A DNA stretch of 34,497 nucleotides, taken from positions 34,121,674 to 34,156,170 of the forward strand of contig NC_049980.1 in the NCBI RefSeq assembly GCF_000003815.2, given 5' to 3'. Position numbers and translations under genes: made by a program. The DNA comes from Branchiostoma floridae. Its lineage: Eukaryota > Chordata > Leptocardii > Amphioxiformes > Branchiostomatidae. Under the pieces are notes generated by a model. It saw nothing but the letters and a program-made list of their open reading frames with translations. It did not search any database and had not been told where the DNA came from. Below are positions 9,096 to 19,149 of this stretch, in pieces; position 1 is the first letter of the stretch, and every line of letters starts with the position of its first letter.

Positions 9096-10985
9096 GGACA
9101 GGCACAAGTGTGGCATCATGCAGGTCACATCAGACAGGCAGAAACCACACGTGTGGCATCATGCAGGTCACATCAGGCAGGCAGAAACCACACGTGTGGC
9201 ATCATGCAGGTCATACCAGACAGGCAGAAACCACACGTGTGGCATCACGCAGGTCACACCAGACAGGCAGAAACCACACGTGTGGCATCACGCAGGTCAT
9301 ATCAGACAGGCAGAAACCACACGTGTAACATCATGCAGGTCATATCAGACAGGCAGAAACCACACGTGTGGCATCACACAGGTCACACCAGACAGGCAGA
9401 AACCACACGTGTGGCATCACACAGGTCACACCAGACAGGCAGAAACCACACGTGTGGCATCATGTAGGTCACACCAGACAGGCAGACACCACACGTGTGG
9501 CATCATGCAGCTCATACAAGACAGGCAGAAACCACACGTGTGGCATCACAGAGGTCACATCAGACAGGCAGAAACCACACGTGTGGCATTACAGAGGTCA
9601 TATCAGACAGGCAGAAACCACACGTGTGGCATCACACAGGTCATATCAGACAGGCAGAAACCACATGTGTGGCATCACACAGGTCACACCAGACAGGCAG
9701 AAACCACACGTGTGACATCATGTAGGTCACACCATTCAGGCAGAAACCACACGTGTGGCATCACACAGCTCATACCAAACAGGCAGAAACCACACGTGTG
9801 GCATCACGCAGGTCACATCAGACAGGCAGAAACCACACGTGTGGCATCACGCAGGTCATATCAGACAGGCAGAAACCACACGTGTGGCATCACGCAGCTC
9901 ACATCAGACAGGCAGAAACCACACGTGTGGCATCATGCAGCTCACATCAGACAGGCAGAAACCACACGTGTGGCATCACACAGGTCATACCAGACAGGCA
10001 GAAACCACACGTGTGGCATCACACAGGTCACATCAGACAGGCAGAAACCACACGTGTGGCATCATGTAGGTCATACCAGACAGGCAGAAACCACACGTGT
10101 GGCATTACGCAGGTCATACCAGACAGGCAGAAACCACACGTGTGGCATCACGCAGGTCATATCAGACAGGCAGAAACCACACGTGTGGCATCATGCAGCT
10201 CACATCAGACAGGCAGAAACCACACGTGTGGCATTACACATCTTACACCAGACAGGCAGAAACCACACGTGTGGCATCACACAGCTCACACCAGACAGGC
10301 AGAAACCACACGTGTGGCATCACGCAGGCCATATCAGACAGGCAGAAACCACACGTGTGGCATCACGCAGGTCATACCAGACAGGCAGAAACCACACGTG
10401 TGGCATCACGCAGGTCACACCAGACAGGCAGAAACCACACGTGTGGCATCACGCAGGTCATACCAGACAGGCAGAAACCACACGTGTGGCATCATGCAGG
10501 TCACACCAGACAGGCAGAAACCACACGTGTGGCATCACACAGGTCACACCAGACAGGCAGAAACCACACGTGTGGCAGCACACAGGTCATACCAGACAGG
10601 CAGAAACCACACGTGTGGCATCACGCAGGTCATACCAGACAGGCAGAAACCAGACGTGTGGCATCACACAGGTCACACCAGACAGGCAGACACCACACGT
10701 GTGGCATCACGCAGGTCATACCAGACAGGCAGAAACCACACGTGTGGCATCACGCAGGTCATACCAGACAGGCAGAAACCACTCGTGTGGCATCACGCAG
10801 GTCACACCAGACAGGCAGAAACCACACGTGTGGCATCACGCAGGTCACATCAGACAGGCAGAAACCACACGTGCGGCATCATGCAGGTCACACCAGATAG
10901 GCAGAAACCACACGTGTGGCATCACACATCTTATACCAGACAGGCAGAAACCACACGTGTGGCATCACACAGCTCACATCAGTCG
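9096..10985 (+). repeat. 43-bp satellite array, about 44 copies
   Basis: The monomer is CAGGTCACACCAGACAGGCA, then GAAACCACACGTGTGGCATC, then A(C/T)G or ACA. It carries a perfect 12-bp palindrome CCACACGTGTGG and usually AGGTCA. Common variants are GGTCAT, GCTCAC and CATCTTA in the variable part. Because 43 is not a multiple of three and the plus-strand monomer has no stop codon in any phase, all three plus frames stay open for long stretches. That explains the 682-codon ORF at 9085-11133 without a gene. Confidence 0.96.
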
Positions 10986-12650
10986 TACACTACCACTGTG
11001 TGAAATCACGTTAATCCTTACCCAAGCCTTCTGGTCTTGTTATCCTGCACTCCTTTGGTCCTTAAGATCTTATCACTTTACCTCTACCGGGCTAGAAAGG
11101 TCGCTGGTAAAAACAGAAAAAAATGCTAAATAGCAAATAACACACCAAAGGAGTTAGCTCGCCGAGCTCGAAATCAACTTAAAAACGCTTTAAACCATGT
11201 TAAACTGTATCTGTTCTTTTGATCATGTTAGTCTTATGATCATGGCACACGTGTGCACACGCATGCAGGCAGCTTGCATACATTTATATTCTCCCAGGCT
11301 AAGAGGGAATGAGCTTTTGAGTGGGCGGATTTCGCTTGAAAATCTCTTTTATTCTCAACGGCAGCCAGATGAAGACGAGACGTTTTTGAGCAACATGATA
11401 TGTGTCGACACCAGGGATAAAGCTAGAACAGGGTCCCTGCATTTTGATTTAAAGAAAATCCCTCGAAATTCCGCTTTGTTGTTGGCTGTACATCTGTGCC
11501 CCGACGGTACAAACATGGCAGGATGGTATGACAAACATTATGCTAGAGCGGCAGGTTGAGGATATCATGCTATGTACTATAAACATACACTCGGTATACG
11601 GTATACCATTTCTCCGCTGTTGGTGCTGGGAGCCCGCGACCCTGAAGAAAATGAGGATGGGACAAAGGAAAGATGAGGCATTAAAAGATGCTGGCAGTTT
11701 TACACACGGATCCAACAGTCGTTAGTCTTTTGGCACCGCAAACGATTCGGAAAGATATTAATTTGTTCTAATTCAAGACAAGGCTTGTGGGTACTACGTA
11801 ACGTTTAGCTTGATTAGTAGGACATATCAACAGAAAGTCATTATCATCTAATTTGTAACCACTGTATTACGCTTAAAGTTTCCTTGTGTATCTCTTACTT
11901 GGTTGAACAGCCAGAAGTATCAGGTTGGCTGGGAGGGAATCGAGGTGGGACTTCCTAAATTCCGGCACAACATACGGCAACTCGAAATATGGCATTTCTT
12001 CTTGCGTTGATCTACTGCAGTGCGCTTTTTATATATTCGTATTGATTTCGGTTTAAAACCACCATTTACACATGGTCCTTCATGTACCCTCCCGTGTATT
12101 GAAAAACAAGTTCGATTGCGTTAAGGTCAGTGTATTTCAGGGATTTGCCGAGTAGAGTTTCAAAATCAAAGAAAATAAAGTCGATCTTCAAAAGGATCAG
12201 TATAATTTTTTTTTCCATTTTCCAAACATTTGCCTCGTTCGTCCCAATGTCTTCATGTTCGCACACGTGAGCGACGGCCGCTGACACTCCGAACTTTCCT
12301 GTGAATACGGGGCTGAAAGAAAACAATCCCTGGGCCTAAGTTTCTCATCCGGCAAGATAGATATCTTCATCCCCGTGTGCAGATAGCTGAGTGCGTGCTT
12401 CAGCACGTGCGGAGCCGCATTGACTCAGATAAATAGTCATGAGCCTTTACAAAGGGCACGAACATAACACTGTGCGCGATGATGTGTGAGTGACAGGGAT
12501 GGCTGCCAATGTTGTGTAACGTTACCATAATGCTGTATGTTTTAACGTGTTGTATGTAATAGCTTTTTTGCTATACTGTGTTCTTCAAGTGGGAGTTTCA
12601 GCACTACTATTCAAGTTATAAATAGATCTATCTATCTAGCTAGCTAGCTA
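10986..12650. other. Low-repeat stretch
   Basis: Little repetition apart from a short (TATC/TAGC/TA)n run at 12626-12668. It contains one unrecognised ORF at 11197-11559. No splice pattern, promoter or RNA gene could be established. Confidence 0.4.
11197..11559 (+). CDS. Unrecognised 120-codon ORF
   Basis: This is the only longish open frame in the window that is not made of a tandem repeat or recognisable as a transposon. The product has no family I recognise. Its C-terminal two thirds (from about residue 44, reading RISLENLFYSQRQPDEDETF) looks like ordinary mixed-composition protein with charged and hydrophobic residues, and includes KARTGSLHFDLKKIP and NMAGWYDKHYARAAG. The N-terminal third is rich in Cys, His and Met and looks less protein-like. 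There is no signal peptide or clear transmembrane segment. It could be part of an exon or chance. It starts about 200 bp after the end of the 43-bp array. Confidence 0.15.
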   Translation: MLNCICSFDHVSLMIMAHVCTRMQAACIHLYSPRLRGNELLSGRISLENLFYSQRQPDEDETFLSNMICVDTRDKARTGSLHFDLKKIPRNSALLLAVHLCPDGTNMAGWYDKHYARAAG

Positions 12651-12683
12651 GCTAGCTATATATATATACAGTTCTTGGGCTAC

Positions 12684-13264
12684 TGAAACAATGACTTGTT
12701 TTTCTCTCTTACTTATGAGTAGATAAATGTAATTATTCCGTAATCCGTGAACAAGGTTCCTCTGCCTCATTCCCCACTGACGAACACCAGGTCCTACTTT
12801 CGTCACTAATAAGTACTTACCTTAACTTACTTTTCTGTAATGAAATTGTACCACGTATCACGTATAAATGTAGTGTGTGTGTGTGGACAGCCTAAATAGG
12901 TGCCGTTATGGCCCCCAGCAGCTTACTAAGGTACTGCAGCAAAAGGTCCGGTTTTCATACCTCGTGGTATGGATATGCCTAATGTTTGGCTGGTATATAG
13001 GTGTTCTTGTTCATATCGTTTTCGCAATGCATATGCCATAACGCAGAACAAACTCAGATCTGCCCGGTTTGGCCTGCAAACCCCGTTCTTGGTCTACTGA
13101 AACAATGACTTGTTTTTCTCTCTTACTTGTGAGTAGCTCAATGTAATTATTCATTAACCCGTGAACAAACTACTGACGAACACCTACTTTCGTCACTAAT
13201 AAGAACTTACCTTAACTTACTTAACTTACTGTAATGAAATTGTACCACGAATCACGTGGAAAGG

Positions 13265-13302
<38 letters not shown>

Positions 13303-14018
13303 AGCTTAAATAGAGAAGCTTCAGATGGGTCCCGATGAAACAATGACTTGTTTTTCACTCTTATAACTTGTAAGTAGATGAATTTGATTATTCCGTAGCC
13401 CGTGAACAAATAAGATTCCTGTATCTCATTCCCTACTGACGAACACCTATTTTCGCCACTAATAAGAACTTACCTTAACTTACTTTTCTGTAATGAAATT
13501 GTACCACGTATCACGTGTAAATGTAGTGTGTGTGTGTGTGTGTGTGGACAGCCTAAATAGGTGCCGTTATGGCCCCCAGCAGCTTACTAAGGTACTGCAG
13601 CGAAAGGTCCGGTTTTCATACCTCGTGGTATGGATATATGCCTAATGTTTGGCTGGTATATAGGTGTTCTTGTTCATATTGTTTTGGCAATGCATATGCC
13701 ATAACGCAGAACAAACTCAGATCTGCCCGGTTTGCAAATGGCTACTGAAACAATGACTTGTTTTTCTCTCTTACTTGTGAGTAGATGAATTTGATTATTC
13801 CGTAGCCCGTGAACAAATAAGATTCCTGTATCTCATTCCCTACTGACGAACACCTATTTTCGCCACTAATAAGAACTTACCTTAACTTACTTTTCTGTAA
13901 TGAAATTGTAATACGTATCACGTGGAAAGGTAGTGCGCGTGTGTGTGTGTGCAGCTTAAATAGAGGAGCTTCATGGTGGGTCCCGATGAAACAATGACTT
14001 GTTTTCTCTCTACTGTGA
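12684..14018. repeat. Higher-order tandem array of alternating long and short monomers
   Basis: The marker TGAAACAATGACTTG falls at 12684, 13098, 13336, 13746 and 13987, giving spacings of 414, 238, 410 and 241 bp. Long monomers carry a segment with GGTGCCGTTATGGCCCCCAG. Short ones instead end GCTTAAATAGAG then GCTTCA. The higher-order period is therefore about 651 bp. Each monomer holds a (TG)n run of variable length, longest at 13267-13300. The array runs into the assembly gap. Confidence 0.9.
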
Positions 14019-14427
14019 NNNNNNNNNNNNNNNNNNNNNNNNNNNNNNNNNNNNNNNNNNNNNNNNNNNNNNNNNNNNNNNNNNNNNNNNNNNNNNNNNN
14101 NNNNNNNNNNNNNNNNNNNNNNNNNNNNNNNNNNNNNNNNNNNNNNNNNNNNNNNNNNNNNNNNNNNNNNNNNNNNNNNNNNNNNNNNNNNNNNNNNNNN
14201 NNNNNNNNNNNNNNNNNNNNNNNNNNNNNNNNNNNNNNNNNNNNNNNNNNNNNNNNNNNNNNNNNNNNNNNNNNNNNNNNNNNNNNNNNNNNNNNNNNNN
14301 NNNNNNNNNNNNNNNNNNNNNNNNNNNNNNNNNNNNNNNNNNNNNNNNNNNNNNNNNNNNNNNNNNNNNNNNNNNNNNNNNNNNNNNNNNNNNNNNNNNN
14401 NNNNNNNNNNNNNNNNNNNNNNNNNNN
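14019..14427. other. Assembly gap, 409 N
   Basis: Run of N within the higher-order array. Any open frame crossing it is meaningless. Confidence 1.
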
Positions 14428-14594
14428 TGTGTGAGTGCTATGTGTGTTTGTGTGGTTCTAGATGTGCGTATGTGGATGTGTTTGTATGAGTGTTTGTCTG
14501 TGTGTTTGTGTGTGTCTTTGTGTGTGTGTGTTTGGGTGTGCGTGTGTTTGTGTGTGCGTTTGTGTGTGTGTTTGTGTGCGCTTGTGTGTGTGTT

Positions 14595-14625
<31 letters not shown>

Positions 14626-14734
14626 GTGTTTGTGTGTGTGTGTTTGTGTGTGTGTGTGTTTGTGTGTGTGTTTGTGTGTGTGTGTGTGCGTGTGTGCGTG
14701 TGTGTGTTTGTGTGTGTGTGTTTGTGTGTGTGTT

Positions 14735-14765
<31 letters not shown>

Positions 14766-14841
14766 GCGTGTGTGTGTGTGTTTGTGTGTGTGTTTGTGTG
14801 TGTGTGTTTGTGTGTGTGTTTGTGTGCGTGTGTGTGTGTAT
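14428..14841. repeat. TG-rich tract
   Basis: About 410 bp of (TG)n broken regularly by TTTG and CG steps. It is followed at 14842-14890 by GGACAGCATAGATACAGAAA and GGGTCCTAATGA, which matches the end of a short monomer of the array before the gap. The tract is thus an expanded version of the monomer's own TG run. The Cys-Val and Thr-His frames over it are not genes. Confidence 0.93.
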
Positions 14842-15089
14842 GGACAGCATAGATACAGAAACTTCAGACAAGACGGACGGGTCCTAATGATAAGGGTCGA
14901 GAAAACAAAACTCTACATAAAGTGAGTTGCGATTGTATGAGTCATCATCACAGGTAGTTTTTCCCATTTTTCAGAAACGGATAAATCAGTTTACCAGATA
15001 GTCAATTCACTCGTGGTTTGTTCAGTGTTCTCCACTGAGCGAGTCATTGTCTTTTGTACCATGTATGTAGTGATAAATGTTGATAGATT

Positions 15090-15212
15090 TATTACTACTC
15101 AATGTAATCTGTATCTCTGTTATATTATATCTGACCCTTACTTCTCCCATGACCTTAATGAAAAGCGGCCTGCAGGCCAATTTGGGTTTCTCATGAATAG
15201 ATAAATGTTCAA
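15090..15212 (+). mobile_element. LINE 3' end, plus strand
   Basis: CCCATGACCTTAATGAAAAG, then the palindrome CGGCCTGCAGGCC, then TCTCATGAATAGATAAATG. The same module occurs inverted at 15450-15560 and on the plus strand at 32340-32398. This is the kind of 3' UTR with hairpin and A/T-rich tail seen in CR1-like LINEs. Only the tail is present here, a severe 5' truncation. Confidence 0.6.
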
Positions 15213-15449
15213 ACAAATTATTAGCTTCGGTTTTGATATCTAGTGTTGCAGACATGCTGTGGTCTTAATTTGGGGGCGGTAGGGGGTTCGCACTGCTCTA
15301 CGCAGAACAAACGCAGTCTGGCTTCGACCGATTTCAAATTAATCTGCCTAGAGGGGCTTTAAAACGGTTCTTTTATTCTCCCAGCAGAGAATATTCTCCA
15401 CATTCCCTGTTAATAATGTGTACGTAAGGGTGAAACAAATCGTTTGAAC

Positions 15450-15565
15450 CTTTATTTATTCACAAAAGCTCAAATCGGCCTGCAGGCCGCTTTTCATTGA
15501 GGTCATGAGGGAAGAGGCAAGGGTCAGATAAATGCATAACAGACGTACAGTTTACATCAGTTATC
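15450..15565 (-). mobile_element. LINE 3' end, minus strand
   Basis: On the minus strand it reads CTGACCCTTGCCTCTTCCCT, CATGACCTCAATGAAAAGCG, GCCTGCAGGCCG and ends GTGAATAAATAAAG. It faces the copy at 15090-15212 tail to tail, with 240 bp between them that I could not assign. Confidence 0.65.
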
Positions 15566-15753
15566 ATCATGATGTATATTAAACGTCTGTACACATATTT
15601 TGAAAAATGGATCAAAATGATGCAAATCAGCTCATTGAACATTTCAGCAACCATTTCAGTTGGTTGTGACAGAGAAGACAGACGCTGTGTACAATTTTAC
15701 AGGTCGGGTCGTTCGGTGTAATATAACCAGCTGCTGCCGCCCCGCGTGCCTGC

Positions 15754-15872
15754 GAAGCTGGTGTGTTACGCCGAACGGCGGTTATACCGGCTATATAGAT
15801 ACAGATATAGAAGCTGGTGTGTTACGCCGAAGGGCGGTTATACCGGCTATATAGATACAGATATAGATACAG
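15754..15872. repeat. 56-bp tandem repeat, 2 copies
   Basis: GAAGCTGGTGTGTTACGCCG begins at 15754 and again at 15810. Both continue GGCGGTTATACCGGCTATAT then AGATACAGATATAG. Confidence 0.85.
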
Positions 15873-16039
15873 GTCCGTTGTTCGGGGAAATTTCCCATAG
15901 CTACACAAATAGATTGTGGACCAAGGCTTAACGTTCTTAAGGACTGCGACCCTTTCCAGTAGTATGCATACAACTCTCAATAGTCGGGATTCCCAAGTTC
16001 TGGTTGCAGGGGCAGGATATCAACCACTGAAATACACAC

Positions 16040-16600
16040 GCTTCGCTAATGACGTGTAGTAGGGGCGGTTTCAAGGACTGGTACTGACGCAAGAAATGCA
16101 GAAAACAAGACACGGGTCAACTGAAGCCAAGCAAACTCCCGCTATAGCAACTTGTTACTGAAGAGGCAGAAACACTTTCCACTGAAATACACACGCTACG
16201 CTAGTTATAGGTAGCAAGGACTGACAGGGACGTAAAGAAATGCACGAAACAAGACACGGGTCACATGAAGCCAAGCGAACACCCGCTAAAGCAGCTTGTA
16301 GGTGAAGAGGCAGAACGCCTCCGCTGAAAGACACACGTTGATATAGTAATAGGTAGCAAGCGCTGACAGTGACATAAAGAAATGCACGAAACAAGACACG
16401 GGTCACCTGAAGCCAAGCTTACAGTAGTTCCAAAATTGCGGCTGACAGATTCCTGCTATAGCGTGGCACTTTCCCGTCTGGAATTCTATTTCAGGGGTCA
16501 GGAACGCTCCTCGACCCTGGCGAGGTTTTGGATGTAACGACTGAATGATGACGCACTGACTGTACAAAAACAAGACCTGGGTCATCAGAAAACAGGGTTT
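16040..16600. repeat. Degenerate tandem repeat of about 143 bp
   Basis: AACAAGACACGGGTCA recurs around 16109, 16253 and 16395 (spacings 144 and 142), followed each time by TGAAGCCAAGC and preceded by AAGAAATGCA. A more diverged copy has CAAGACCTGGGTCATCAGAA near 16570. Further faint matches are near 16905 (CACCAGAAGCCAA) and 17640. No coding function recognised. Confidence 0.75.
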
Positions 16601-16979
16601 TAATGAGAAAATCATTTTGTTTGGTCGATTGAAAACAACATGCCGTACAGCCATCCCTTTAAAAAGGCATGATGCAATTAGCGAGTGTGTTGATATTTAT
16701 GTGCTCGGACAGACTTACAAAATGATTCCCTTTTACAGCAATAACGCATCTGAAAACAGCAATCTAAAAGTAACAGCGAATTCTTTCTACCTTCCCGTCT
16801 GTGGTTTTTTTTTTTGTGATGAGGTATAAGGGCAGAAAAAGTCTCCCGTGCTGGTTACGGAGCTGTTTCGAGGATTGATAGTGACGCACCATATGTGTGC
16901 AAAACAAGGCATAGCTATAGGTCACCAGAAGCCAACGTCAATCATACTATCTACAACCTTACAAACTCCGGTATAGTTA

Positions 16980-17557
16980 CGAGGGGCGGTCAATAAGTAA
17001 TGCCCCTGACCCATTTTCCATAGCAGGAGATTAATGAAACTTGGCACAGTTATTAGTCTTTCTCTTCATAGGAACCACCCAGAGTTATGCATTTCTCCCA
17101 TCGTTTGATGCAGCTCTGGACACCGTTTTTGTGGGACACCCCAGGTTGGTCCTCCAACAGATGCCTCATCAATGGCAGAAGAGGGACGACCAGGTCTGGG
17201 AGCTGTTTCCACAGACTTCCGGCCATGTTTGAATTCAGGATGCCAGCGTTTTACAAGGTCATATGATGGGGCATCATCACCGTAAGTTTCTTTCATTTCA
17301 TCAAAAGTCTTCTTTGGTGTGCGTCCTTTCAAATACAAAAACCGGATCACTGCGCGACACTTAACTGGTTCCATTTCACACCTGGTCCATTTCGCACCTG
17401 ACTCAGTTCAAACACTAGTAAATCAAAAACTACAATTAGTTCAGAGCTGTTTTTTGCAACATAATCTATAAAGATATGAATCATTACAAATGCAAAATTT
17501 CATCTAGATCAGACGACTGGAAGTGGGTCAAGGGCATTACTTATCAACCGCCCCTCG
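16980..17557 (-). mobile_element. Internally deleted mariner element
   Basis: Terminal inverted repeats: the left end is CGAGGGGCGGTCAATAAGTA then ATGCCC; the right end on the other strand is CGAGGGGCGGTTGATAAGTA then ATGCCC. TA dinucleotides flank it at 16978-16979 and 17558-17559, the target duplication expected of Tc1/mariner elements. At 578 bp it is less than half the usual 1.3-kb element and keeps only the two ends of the transposase frame, so it can move only if another element supplies transposase. Confidence 0.92.
17066..17374 (-). pseudogene. Mariner transposase remnant (N-terminal HTH joined to shifted C-terminus)
   Basis: The frame begins MEPVKCRAVIRFLYLKGRTP. Residues 1-70 have the layout of the mariner N-terminal helix-turn-helix DNA-binding domain, including EMKETYGDDAPSYDLVKRW and the linker PRPGRPSSAIDE. 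After about residue 71 the catalytic core with its Asp triad is missing, lost by internal deletion. The sequence then resumes near the original C-terminus, but in another frame: read one frame over, about 17140-17050 gives SCIKRWEKCITLGGSYEEKD and a stop, a typical mariner ending. The annotated 102-codon frame therefore ends in nonsense residues. It cannot encode an active transposase. At most it could give a DNA-binding fragment, and no expression evidence exists. Confidence 0.9.
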
Positions 17558-17706
17558 TAACCCCTGAAAAACGATAACGAGAGAGTTGGGGAGAGGGCCG
17601 CCTGCATGTTTTCCCTGACAGTGTTTGTCTCAGCTCGTATCCATGGTGATGACGCACACATGAACAGAACAGCGCCCGGGTTAGGCAAGCGTCACATTCC
17701 CACTAA

Positions 17707-17860
17707 GGGGCCCGGCCGGGCAGTTTGGGGGAAGGAAAAGTACGATATAAACAAAACAAAAAAGGACCAAAAAAATTTAACTGCATGCCTTGTGCATATA
17801 GATCTATTGACATAAACTTTACATTTTTTTGTTCCCGCGCAAACAGCCCGGTCGGGCCCC
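17707..17860. mobile_element. Short palindrome-ended MITE
   Basis: The left end GGGGCCCGGCCGGGCAGTTT is mirrored at the right by AAACAGCCCGGTCGGGCCCC, giving inverted arms of nearly 30 bp around an A/T-rich middle of about 100 bp. No obvious target duplication is visible. It has no coding capacity. Confidence 0.65.
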
Positions 17861-18282
17861 GGGTAGGAAGAATGACGTAGGCTTAGTATACAGGGATTAC
17901 ATCGCTCTTTTTGTGCCCGAGGCCCTGTCGGAAACTGGTCAAGAGGAAAGCGCCATCTGCGGGTCTCCGAGGTATTACAGGAAGCACGATCGCCACGCCC
18001 ATGTCAATAGGAGTACCTGAGCTATAAACCAGGCAGTGATGATGATCCTCACTTATAGGCATGTAAGCTCAGGTAGATTTGAATGATTAATGAAAAAAAT
18101 TCATAATTTCTTTGTTCCGATCAAATTTAGTTCTATTGCACTGACTACTCGGTCACCATGGTCGATCGTGGTGCCCTTCAGTAATCGTTCTATAGCGTAC
18201 TCTGGTGAATACTAGCCACAGAAACAATTCCTTAAACAGGATTTAGATCTATAAATAATACACCAATAGCTAACCCTGACTT

Positions 18283-18718
18283 CTCTCACTCACTCACTCA
18301 TCCTCGCCGCATATCAGACTTCGCTGAGGCGGGCCGTCATCGTTCTCCAAGTCTTCCTGTCTGAAGCTACTCTCTGCACTCCCTCCCAAGTGCATCCCAT
18401 CTCTGCCAGGTCACGCTCTACTGTTCGCCTCCACGTCATGGCTTGTCCTCCCCTCTTTCTCCTTCCAGCTGGACACCGGCTCAGCACTACTCTGGGGAGT
18501 CTCTGTCATGGCATTCTCGGATGGCCCCTTAGCCATCTCTGGCCTGCAGCATCTAACCTCTTTTCCTTGTTGGAAGTTAGTTGCCAGGTTTCGGCTCCGT
18601 ACATAACCGTAGTGAGTACACAGGCATTGTAGATGCGGATTTTTGTTGCAATCCTTATGTGCTTGTCTTTCCAAACCTTCTTCAATTTTCTTAATGCAGT
18701 TTACCCGAGTCCTCTTCT
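18283..18718 (-). pseudogene. LINE reverse-transcriptase C-terminal remnant, antisense
   Basis: On the minus strand, from about 18702 down, one frame reads KKVWKDKHIRIATKIRIYNA, then VMYGAETW, then GQRWLRGHPRMP and a stop. Another frame continues with WRRTVERDLAEMGCTWEGVQ and RKTWRTMTARLSEV before a stop. This order (Y-nucleic-acid-binding thumb region, MYGAETW, then a basic tail with RDLAEMG) is typical of the region after the reverse-transcriptase core in non-LTR retrotransposons. At least one stop and one frameshift break it. It ends in a GTGAGTGAGTGAGTGAG tail at about 18300-18284. The 87-codon ORF at 18411-18674 is the wrong frame over this remnant. Confidence 0.8.
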
Positions 18719-19149
18719 GTTTCTGATTTCAATATAACCGTCACTTCATAGCTGCTTGCAATTGCTTCCTCAGAAAATAGTGATGGGCAGGGACTGCAAA
18801 CGTTAGCTGTCAATTCTCTCTGTCCACACGAGCAGAGAGGACGGCTACAGTAGGTTTGGATGTTAGCCAGGCATATAAGCCGGCCTTGGAATTACAGTGG
18901 AATAGGCAGTAATATCCCCACTAACAAAGTGGAATAGACAGTAATGCCGCCCACTAAAACTCCTCAATTAATTGGCCCCGAGGTTTAATCGGTCATAAGT
19001 CGTCTGGATGAATTTTTCTTAGAATTTCATCAAACATCAAACATCAGCCCCACGGGGAGAGTGGAGTGGACTGACAGTCACCCACTGGCATGGCGTGGGA
19101 AGCTGAAGACACGAGGAGGAGTTGTTTTTTCCTTTACAATTTGTAAGAC
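18719..19149. other. Unannotated spacer
   Basis: No gene or recognisable repeat, apart from two near copies of GTGGAATAG(G/A)CAGTAAT at about 18897 and 18930. Confidence 0.4.

Noticed and set aside
9085-11133. 682-codon ORF as a repetitive protein gene
   Set aside because: It is entirely the 43-bp satellite. All three plus frames are open for the same arithmetical reason, and no start context or unique domain exists.
13973-14434. ORF spanning the 409-N gap
   Set aside because: Its codons are unknown bases. Nothing can be inferred.
14458-14925. Cys-Val-rich and Thr-His-rich ORFs
   Set aside because: They are translations of the TG tract, and one of them also crosses the assembly gap.
18411-18674. 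87-codon minus-strand ORF as a gene
   Set aside because: It is the wrong frame over a LINE reverse-transcriptase remnant whose true frame is broken by a stop and a shift.
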